12,487 bases of DNA from Marmoricola sp. (GTDB lineage: Bacteria > Actinomycetota > Actinomycetes > Propionibacteriales > Nocardioidaceae): positions 1 through 12,487 of the forward strand of contig JASLCW010000279.1 in NCBI GenBank assembly GCA_030151765.1, in the 5' to 3' direction. The notes under the pieces were generated by a model. The model was not told the origin of the DNA. It did not search any database and worked only from the letters and a program-made list of their open reading frames with translations. Made by a program: the position numbers and the translations under genes. The number at the start of each line of letters is the position of its first letter. Position 1 is the stretch's first letter. Below, in pieces: positions 1 through 8,085 of the stretch.

Positions 1-1
1 G

Positions 2-3000
2 ACCGCGGTCGTGAAGGCCCCCGGCGTGAGCAATGTGCCGGTGGCCGACCGCCAGGTCACCCTCACCGTCCCCGGTGTGGGCGTCCAGCACGTCGTCACC
101 GACGCGGCCGGCAAGGCCACCACCAGCTTCGATCTCCCCGACCTCGACGCCGGCGCACTCGCCGTCCAGGGTCAGGCGGACGACGACTCCCTCTACATCG
201 GCGACTCGGGTGCCACTTCGACCACCCTGGACAAGCGCACCACCGGCACGATCTACACCGGTGACACCCGCGCCCAACCCGACACCCGGGCCCAGCTCGG
301 CGCGATCCTGGTCGACCTCACTCCCGAGAGTGACCGCTTCGGCAAGCCGGTCGCGGACAAGACGATGACCCTGAAGCTGGCCGGCGACTCCGGAGACATC
401 CAGACGACCACCTCGGGCCGCGCGATCCGCTCGGTCCCGGTCAGCGGCCAGAGCCGTGTCCTCGACGCCAGCGCCAGCTTCGGCGGCGACTCGGTCTGGC
501 TGCCCAGTGCGGACCAGATCAGCTTCTTCGTCGGCGATGCCTCCGCACCGCAGGCCCCGGTCGAGCACAGCACCACCGGTGGCTACACCCGCGCGGTCGG
601 CAACCTGCTCACCGGACTGCTCAACCCGGTGACCAGCCTGCTGACGCCCGTGAACGCACCGGCGCTGACCCTCAACGGCCTGCTCTCGACCCTGCTCGGC
701 CCGCTGGGCGTGACCCTCACGATCAACCCGATCGGCAACGCGAACCTGCTCAACCTCGCCGACCCGACCGCCCTGCGCTCGCTGCTCGACACGCTGCTCG
801 GCGGCGTCACCAAGGGCGTCGCGAAGTCGGGCGACCCGGTGGACGGGCTCATCGACAAGGTCGTCGACGCGGTGTCGAAGAAGTCGCCGCTGAAGGACCT
901 CACCGACACCGCCCGCTTCACCTGGCGCAGCACCTACGTCGCCGCGGACGGCCGTCAGGTGGCTCGCGAGTTCGGTTCGATCATCGGCATCCCCGACCCG
1001 ATCGACGTGACCGGTGACAACGTCCCCGATCTGCTCGCCACCGTGACGCTCAACGGTTCCACGCCGGTGATCAAGATCGCCCGGATGGACGGCGCACCGG
1101 CGAACCTGCCGCTCAGCGTCCAGGCGGTGCTGACCCTGCCGGGCAACCCGACCGAGTACCGCTTCGGGTACGACGCTCGTACGACGAACGCCCCGAAGGC
1201 CTTCCAGGCCGAGATCGGTCTCGACAGTGCCGGTGCGACCCTCAAGGTCACCTCGGAGGGCGATGACGCCCTCGCCGTCACCGGAGCCGTGGCCCCGAAG
1301 GGTGTCTCCCCGTCGACGACGCCGGCCAGCAACGGCAACCCGGGCAGCCCGGCGCTGGCGCCGAAGGAGCAGCGCTTCGGCGTCTCCTTCGACCCGGCGC
1401 CCACCTCGGCAGCCCTGGCGATCGGCCTCCCCGGCGGACAGGTCAGCGCGCAGAACATCGCGGCGACCATGACCACCGACCGGCCGACCACGGTGGGGAT
1501 CAACCTCGCCGACGACTCCGGCTCGGACAAGGTCTTCGTGGCGAATGCGAAGATCCAGAGCGTCGACGGCTCCGTCACCCTGGGCCTGACCGGCTCCGAG
1601 GACGGCGCGATGAAGGCCGACCTGCGTTCGGCGCACGGCCTCGACCAGGTCGACGTCAACGCGACGCAGCTCAATGCGGGTCGTACCGACAGCGACATCC
1701 GTCTGTCCATGACGGGCGTCCCGACGGACCTGTCCTTCGGGCTCGGTGCGGACGGCAACGGCACCATGGCGGCCAGCGCCCCGATCGGCGACTTCCAGGC
1801 CGGCTACGCCACCAACGGCAAGCTGGCGCTCCTGGACGACGCGGCGTACCTGCGGATGCTCACCAAGGGCGAGCACAACTCCGTGGCGATCCGCCTGCCG
1901 GGCTTCGAGGGCATGCACCTGGGCATGGGCGACGATCTGGCGCTCGGGCTCACCATGGCCCCGACGCCGTTGCACGCGGTGGTCAGCCAGAACGGTCTCG
2001 ACCTGGATGCCACCATCGACCAGGCTCCGCACGAGCTGAACCTGGGCCTGAACACCGATGGCAACATCTCGATCGAGGGCTCCGCGCCGATCGACGAGGT
2101 GGACCTCAACGCCCACAAGGACGACGGCATCGTGATGGGCGCGACGGATCTCGCCCTGAAGCTGCACGAGATCCCGACCAAGCTGTCCGTCGCAGTGGAT
2201 GACGGCGGTGCCGTCTTCGACACCGGCGGCGACCCGATCGGGCTCGTCGAGCTCTCGGCCGGCCACGGCGACCCCGTGGCCGTCCCCGGCGACAACGACG
2301 GACTGACCCTCAGCCAGGGCGGCCCGAACGGTCTCGAGCTCGGTGCCCGGATCCACGGACTCCGCAAGGTGGCGGCCGACCTCAGCTCGACTCCGGACGT
2401 GCTCCTCGACACGACCGCGGGCAAGGTCTTCGACATCGCGCTCAAGGAGTACGACGGCTCGGGTGCGGTCAGCAACGACGTCAAGGCCACCATCGACCAC
2501 CTGGTGCCGAACCTGCACCTGGGCCTGGTCGACGACGGCACCGGCGCCATGCAGCTGCACTACTCGGCCGACGAGCCCACCGACAGCCTGAAGATCTCCA
2601 TGGGCGGCCTCAGCGGTTCGATCGCGAACCCGCTGCCGTCGAAGCTGGACATCTGCATGGCCGGCGACGAGGCGTGCCTCCCGCACTCCGGGCTGCACAA
2701 CCCGGCGCTGGGCTCGATCCGGTTCTCCGGCAACGGCTACACGACGTTGAACCTGGTCGACCCCGACCGCGGCATGACGGTGACCAACCTGCGGCTGCAG
2801 CGGCTCGACCTGACGGGCAACCTGGACACCGACAACGGTGGCCCGGTCTACCTCAACAACGCCGACTTCGGTGACGGGTGCACGCCGTACTGCGAGCACC
2901 CGATCAAGGGCGGCTCGATCAATGCCGACCTCAGTGGGGCGACCCTCGCCTTCACGCCGGGCGATGGCTTCTCGACCGTGGACGCGCGCACCGATCTGGT

Positions 3001-3190
3001 GCCGACCAAGCTCCTCGGTCAGACCACCGGCATGAAGGGTGTCGGCGGCACCGGCATCGTCCGATGCGTCGGCGCCACCGCCCTGAAGGTCAGCGTCAAG
3101 GTGATCGGCATCCCGATCACCGTCGACCTGCGGGATGCGATCTGCAACGTGCCCAACCGGACCCCACCCGGGAACCCGGATGCGCACTGA
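2..3190 (+). CDS. Large repeat-rich, probably exported surface protein (5' end outside window)
   Basis: I do not recognise the family as a whole. The frame is open from the first base, so the N-terminus and any signal peptide are missing; the GTG at 11 is only an internal Val codon. Counting from that codon, residues 5-75 and 105-175 look like two bacterial Ig-like modules (pattern VADRxVTLTVPG ... VTDAAGKATTSF, then VADKTMTLKLAG). Residues 195-265 are Leu/Pro-rich without a clear membrane helix. DVTGDNVPD at 332-340 resembles an FG-GAP/Ca-binding loop. Residues 425-452 form a Pro/Ser/Gly-rich linker. Residues 566-860 carry a degenerate beta repeat (see findings). Six Cys lie in the last 180 residues (882, 889, 957, 961, 1019, 1044), which would suit disulfides outside the cell. 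There is no LPXTG motif or C-terminal membrane segment. Acidic, Lys-poor composition and Ig-like modules suggest an extracellular or cell-wall protein. The role is unknown; adhesion or lipid contact is only speculation. Confidence 0.8.
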   Translation, partial: TAVVKAPGVSNVPVADRQVTLTVPGVGVQHVVTDAAGKATTSFDLPDLDAGALAVQGQADDDSLYIGDSGATSTTLDKRTTGTIYTGDTRAQPDTRAQLGAILVDLTPESDRFGKPVADKTMTLKLAGDSGDIQTTTSGRAIRSVPVSGQSRVLDASASFGGDSVWLPSADQISFFVGDASAPQAPVEHSTTGGYTRAVGNLLTGLLNPVTSLLTPVNAPALTLNGLLSTLLGPLGVTLTINPIGNANLLNLADPTALRSLLDTLLGGVTKGVAKSGDPVDGLIDKVVDAVSKKSPLKDLTDTARFTWRSTYVAADGRQVAREFGSIIGIPDPIDVTGDNVPDLLATVTLNGSTPVIKIARMDGAPANLPLSVQAVLTLPGNPTEYRFGYDARTTNAPKAFQAEIGLDSAGATLKVTSEGDDALAVTGAVAPKGVSPSTTPASNGNPGSPALAPKEQRFGVSFDPAPTSAALAIGLPGGQVSAQNIAATMTTDRPTTVGINLADDSGSDKVFVANAKIQSVDGSVTLGLTGSEDGAMKADLRSAHGLDQVDVNATQLNAGRTDSDIRLSMTGVPTDLSFGLGADGNGTMAASAPIGDFQAGYATNGKLALLDDAAYLRMLTKGEHNSVAIRLPGFEGMHLGMGDDLALGLTMAPTPLHAVVSQNGLDLDATIDQAPHELNLGLNTDGNISIEGSAPIDEVDLNAHKDDGIVMGATDLALKLHEIPTKLSVAVDDGGAVFDTGGDPIGLVELSAGHGDPVAVPGDNDGLTLSQGGPNGLELGARIHGLRKVAADLSSTPDVLLDTTAGKVFDIALKEYDGSGAVSNDVKATIDHLVPNLHLGLVDDGTGAMQLHYSADEPTDSLKISMGGLSGSIANPLPSKLDICMAGDEACLPHSGLHNPALGSIRFSGNGYTTLNLVDPDRGMTVTNLRLQRLDLTGNLDTDNGGPVYLNNADFGDGCTPYCEHPIKGGSINADLSGATLAFTPGDGFSTVDARTDLVPTKLLGQTTGMKGVGGTGIVRCVGATALKVSVKVIGIPITVDLRDAICNVPNRTPPGNPDAH

Positions 3191-3209
3191 TCACAGTCGC
3201 TGATCGTTG

Positions 3210-3253
3210 AATGATTCGTGCCCGGTCCCCTGTGGGGCCGGGCACGAATCATT
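3210..3253 (+). terminator. Strong hairpin terminator after the large surface-protein gene
   Basis: AATGATTCGTGCCCGG (3210-3225) pairs perfectly with CCGGGCACGAATCATT (3238-3253). Inside, after one bulged T, CCCC (3227-3230) pairs with GGGG (3234-3237) around a TGT loop. A long stable stem starting 19 nt after the stop codon is what an actinobacterial terminator looks like. There is no real T-tract (only TTTC follows), which is usual in this phylum. The stem could act in both directions, but only the left gene reads into it. Confidence 0.8.
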
Positions 3254-3308
3254 TCGGAGAATTGGAACGTGTTCCACGCCACCCGGTCCGAATTGTCCGC
3301 AAACCCGT

Positions 3309-3331
3309 AACGACACAAGGGGAAAGTCGTT
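3309..3331 (+). promoter_or_regulatory. Stem-loop presenting a Shine-Dalgarno sequence before the leader ORF
   Basis: AACGAC (3309-3314) can pair with GTCGTT (3326-3331), leaving an 11-nt loop that holds AAGGGGA (3317-3323). That loop is a good Shine-Dalgarno sequence, 9 nt before the ATG at 3333. The stem is short (6 bp) and would place the ribosome-binding site in an open loop beside the start codon. A regulatory role is inferred; it may be chance. Confidence 0.35.
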
Positions 3332-3332
3332 G

Positions 3333-3383
3333 ATGCCTGCAACACCACGGAGCGGGGCGATCCCGCCGGACGAGCAGGACTGA
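3333..3383 (+). CDS. Candidate 16-aa leader peptide (uORF)
   Basis: ATG at 3333 opens a 16-codon frame reading MPATPRSGAIPPDEQD, stopped by TGA at 3381-3383. It has the best ribosome-binding site in this intergenic region (AAGGGGA, 9 nt upstream). Its stop lies 2 nt before the ATG of the 93-aa gene, so ribosomes ending here could re-initiate there. The peptide has three Pro in the first half and a PP pair near the end (PPDEQD), which might slow translation. It shows no run of a single amino acid as in classical attenuators. Coding status is unproven at this length; the evidence is the Shine-Dalgarno sequence and the spacing to the next gene. Confidence 0.4.
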   Translation: MPATPRSGAIPPDEQD

Positions 3384-3385
3384 AC

Positions 3386-3667
3386 ATGACCGAGCACGCA
3401 CTCACCCAGGAACAGGTCTCGGTCATTCTGCGCGGTGTCAATGAGCGGCGACCGCTCATTCCGGCGCGCTATCTGGCACCGGCGAAGGTGATCTGCCTCG
3501 ACGCCGTACGAATCAGCCAGTCGCTCGGCGAGGACCAGGTCGGCATGCGTGCACGTGCCGCGGCGCAACTGCTGCTCGACCTGACCTGCCCCTCACTCCG
3601 GGTCGACGTCCGCGACGAGCTGGCACTCGTCTGCGAACACGTCGCGACCGCATCGCGCGTCTCCTGA
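3386..3667 (+). CDS. Small hypothetical protein, 93 aa
   Basis: I do not recognise this protein. The start is ATG at 3386 with AGGA (3376-3379) 6 nt upstream; in the same frame a TAA at 3308-3310 blocks any longer form and no better start follows. Codon use is typical of the window (mostly G/C in third position), which supports real coding. The product looks soluble and largely helical: residues 6-45 and 50-90 contain alternating hydrophobic and Arg/Glu residues (for example RARAAAQLLLDL around 58-69). It has three Cys without a metal-site spacing, no signal peptide and no membrane segment. It sits alone between the hairpin at 3210-3253 and the convergent uvrA2-like gene, so it is probably transcribed with the leader ORF as its own unit. 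The function cannot be inferred from context. Confidence 0.65.
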   Translation: MTEHALTQEQVSVILRGVNERRPLIPARYLAPAKVICLDAVRISQSLGEDQVGMRARAAAQLLLDLTCPSLRVDVRDELALVCEHVATASRVS

Positions 3668-3681
3668 CGCGACGCGTCGGC

Positions 3682-6057
<2,376 letters not shown>

Positions 6058-6148
6058 GCGCCCATCATCACGTATGGACCATGACGGATCTTCTCGATTC
6101 GTGATCAGTCCTCTCCTCGTTGGTCGCGTAACGCGCGCAGCGCGTGTA

Positions 6149-6176
6149 TCGAGGCCGGGTCCGCTGGCGGCCTCGA
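6149..6176. repeat. Inverted repeat TCGAGGCC-N12-GGCCTCGA
   Basis: Two perfect 8-bp arms at 6149-6156 and 6169-6176 flank 12 bases. A second, smaller inverted repeat (ACGCGC gca GCGCGT, 6131-6145) lies just to the left. Both are about 75-120 bp upstream of the uvrA2-like start, so operator sites or an mRNA-leader structure for that gene are possible. Neither is downstream of a gene, so a terminator role is less likely. Confidence 0.4.
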
Positions 6177-6325
6177 CCGTGAGCGGGACGTTCGAGACCG
6201 CGCGCCGGTCAGCATCCGGTTTGCGGTTCCCCGGCAGCTTGCTGGTTGTGGGTGGTCGCGGTTCTTGGCAGCGACGGGGCGGCGCCTCCGTGGGTGCGGT
6301 CGTCTCCCGGCGCACCGCCGACTTC

Positions 6326-6349
6326 GTTGGTCGAGCCTGTCGAGACAAC
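6326..6349. repeat. Intergenic repeat word with tandem GTCGAG
   Basis: The stretch reads GTTG-GTCGAG-CCT-GTCGAG-ACAAC. It is a direct repeat of GTCGAG separated by CCT and framed by GTTG...CAAC inverted ends. Close variants of GGTCGAGCCTGTCGAGACC are, from memory, frequent between genes in GC-rich actinobacteria and often lie near DUF222/HNH genes; that link is recollection, not something tested here. Here it lies 69 bp before the HNH start codon. Confidence 0.4.
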
Positions 6350-6417
6350 ACTTCTCCCTTGTCTGTAAGGGAAAAGTACGGATCAGAAGTGTCGGTGGTC
6401 GCTGCTTGAATAGATCC

Positions 6418-7729
6418 ATGACCGAAACCGCAGTGCTGAAGGTGCCCGCCGATGACGCGGCACTGTTGGCTGCTGCTACCGATGCGTTGGCATTAGAGGC
6501 AGAGGCACAGGTTCGGCTGCTGGTGACCGCGGCCGCGTGGGCCGAGGCACATGTCGCGGGTGCCGATGACTGGTCTGCGGTGCCGGCGGCACCGCAGACC
6601 ATCCACGGCGACCACGAGCTCGGCCTGGCGGGTCCGGGGGCGCCGCGGGTCACGGAGTTCTCGACCTACGAACTCGCCGCCGCGCTGGGCTGGTCGACCG
6701 AAGCCACCAAGTCGCTGCTCGGTGACGTGCTCGAACTCAAGTACCGGCTGCCCCGCCTGTGGGACCTGACGGTGGTCGATCGGCTGGTGCCGGTGCGGGT
6801 GGCCCGGAAGATTGCCGCCCACACGGTGGACCTGTCGCTGGCAGCGGCGCGGCAGGCCGACCGGATGGTGTGTGCCGACCCGCGTCACGTCGGCCAGGTT
6901 CGCGCCAAGGCGCTGGTGGACCAGATCCGCCTATGGCACGACCCCGACCGGGCCGTCGATGACGAACAACACGCCCTGAACAACCGCGGCGTGTGGACAC
7001 ACGAGACCGGGCACCCGGCCCTCGCCGAGGTCACCATGCTGCTCGACCACCAAGACGCGACCCGTTTAGATGCCCGGCTGAACCAGCTCGCCGGTATCTT
7101 CAAAGACCTCGGCGACACCGACACCCGCGACATCCGCCGCGCCAAGGCCGTCGGGACTCTGGCCGACCCGCAGTTGGCTCTGGACCTGCTCAACGGCGCG
7201 ATCAAATGGCACAGCCAACGAGATTCCCGAACGACAGCCCGCACCTGCCGTCGAGCTCTTCCTGCACCTCTCCGACGCCGCCCTGCTCGCCCCCACCACC
7301 GGCCCCATCACCATCGAACGCCTCGGCGTGGCCACCCAGGACCTGATCCGCGACTGGCTCACCGGCGCGAACGTGACCGTCCGGCCCATCCTCGACATGA
7401 ACAAGACCGACGGCGCGGACCGGCACGACCCGCCCGAGTGGATGCGCGAACTCGTCATCCAGCGCGACGCCACCTGCGTCTTCCCCGGCTGCCGCCGCAA
7501 CTCCAGGTTCTGCGACCTGGACCATATTGAGCCCTACCTCGATCCGGATGACGGCGGTCCACCCGGGCAAACCAGACCCGGCAACCTGGCTCCCTTATGC
7601 CGGCGCCACCACCGCGCCAAGACCCACGGCACCTTCGAGTACCGGCGACGACCTGACGGCTCCTACCGCTGGACCCTGCCCTCGGGCCGCGTCCTCATCA
7701 CGAAACCCGGCCCCCGCCCCACCCTCTGA
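6418..7729 (+). pseudogene. DUF222/13E12-type HNH endonuclease, frameshifted
   Basis: DUF222-HNH proteins are abundant multicopy actinobacterial proteins with an N-terminal helical domain and a C-terminal HNH nuclease fold; their role is unclear. ATG at 6418 opens a DUF222-like frame (MTETAVLKVPADD...) that is family-like up to about IKWH (7201-7212). The rest of that frame becomes Arg/Pro/His-rich nonsense ending at 7530. The family sequence resumes one base on in the next frame, clearly by PAVELFLHL (from about 7238), continues through ERLGVATQDLIRDWLTG, and ends at TGA 7727-7729. The HNH fold lies wholly in this second part: CVFPGC (7475-7492), DLDH with the catalytic-type His (7523-7525), Asn in GNLAPL (7583-7585), then CRRHHRAKTH (7598-7627). 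The whole would be about 437 aa, normal for the family. One extra base (or two missing) between about 7203 and 7241 explains the break. A sequencing error cannot be excluded, and no slippery heptamer argues for programmed shifting. Confidence 0.85.
7475..7627 (+). other. HNH nuclease motif of the frameshifted DUF222 gene
   Basis: Within the second reading frame, CX4C (CVFPGC), a further Cys in FCDLDH, Asn in GNLAPLC, and HH plus the terminal His of AKTH form a complete Cys-liganded HNH motif. All expected metal-binding and catalytic positions are present. The nuclease part is therefore intact at sequence level and is only cut off from its DUF222 half by the frameshift. Confidence 0.85.
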
Positions 7730-7746
7730 GGCTCTGACGCCTCCTA

Positions 7747-7787
7747 GCGTGGAGATCCCACACACCTGGTGTGTGTGATCTCCACGC
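7747..7787 (+). terminator. Nearly perfect 20-bp-arm hairpin after the HNH gene
   Basis: GCGTGGAGATCCCACACACC (7747-7766) and GGTGTGTGTGATCTCCACGC (7768-7787) form an inverted repeat with 19 of 20 pairs (one C/T mismatch) around a single T; a 3-nt loop is realistic. It begins 18 nt after the HNH stop codon. Length and position make it a strong terminator candidate. No T-tract follows. Being almost symmetrical, it could also be a protein-binding palindrome. Confidence 0.7.
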
Positions 7788-8085
7788 CAGACGCATGCCC
7801 AAGCGGTTCCCAGCTCAACAGGGCGACCGCGAGCCGACCGCTTACCCTCAGCCCGGTGCCGACCCTGCTCGCCACCGCAACCACAGGGCGCAACCCACGC
7901 CGGACGGTGCAGCCGAACGACCGCAGAAACCCGCCTACGGCAACCAAAGACGGCCGCAACCACCATTCCCGAATCAAGACGACCGCACGCCGCCAGCGGC
8001 GAGCAAGGCGAGATGTGCGCCGCGCGGCGTACTGACCCTGCGCCACCGGGCCGCAACTGACGGATCGTGCGACAGAATAGGCCCG
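7788..8085. other. Gene-free leader region of the helicase gene
   Basis: I see no credible gene in these ~300 bp. The frame of the helicase stays open leftwards to 7771, but its translation (many Pro, Gln, Arg and His) has no family resemblance, and helicases of this type start close to the GTG at 8086. Two palindromic sites share the half-site CGCCGC/GCGGCG: CGCCGC-ca-GCGGCG at 7988-8001 and CGCCGCGCGGCG at 8018-8029. CAGAAT (8073-8078) is a weak -10 ending 7 nt before the GTG. Together with the absence of any Shine-Dalgarno sequence, this suggests a leaderless transcript. Confidence 0.5.

Larger units (their letters stand above)
6058..6417. other. Divergent intergenic region between uvrA2-like and HNH genes
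   Basis: These 360 bp hold no gene I can support. Frames running through from both sides encode Arg/Pro-rich sequence without family resemblance. The region must carry the promoters of two divergent genes, but no clear -35/-10 pair stands out. It contains several inverted repeats: ACGCGC/GCGCGT (6131-6145, 3-nt spacer), TCGAGGCC/GGCCTCGA (6149-6176, 12-nt spacer) and TCCCTT/AAGGGA (6355-6372, 6-nt spacer). TCGTTGGTCG occurs twice, at 6117-6126 and 6324-6333. Upstream of the HNH start, TGC-TTGAAT (6403-6411) is a weak extended -10 ending 6 nt before the ATG, which would give a nearly leaderless mRNA. Confidence 0.6.

Noticed and set aside
6067..6105. ATCACG...CGTGAT arms 27 bp apart in the uvrA2-like upstream region
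   Set aside because: Six-bp arms at this distance are expected by chance, and there is no matching promoter geometry.
7203..7241. Programmed +1 frameshift in the HNH gene
   Set aside because: No slippery site, rare-codon stall plus stop codon, or downstream structure is apparent; an ordinary indel or sequencing error explains it more simply.
7771..8085. N-terminal extension of the helicase from a GTG at 7771
   Set aside because: That start lies inside the hairpin at 7747-7787. The extension is Pro/Gln/Arg/His-rich without family resemblance, and homologous sequence begins at about 8086.
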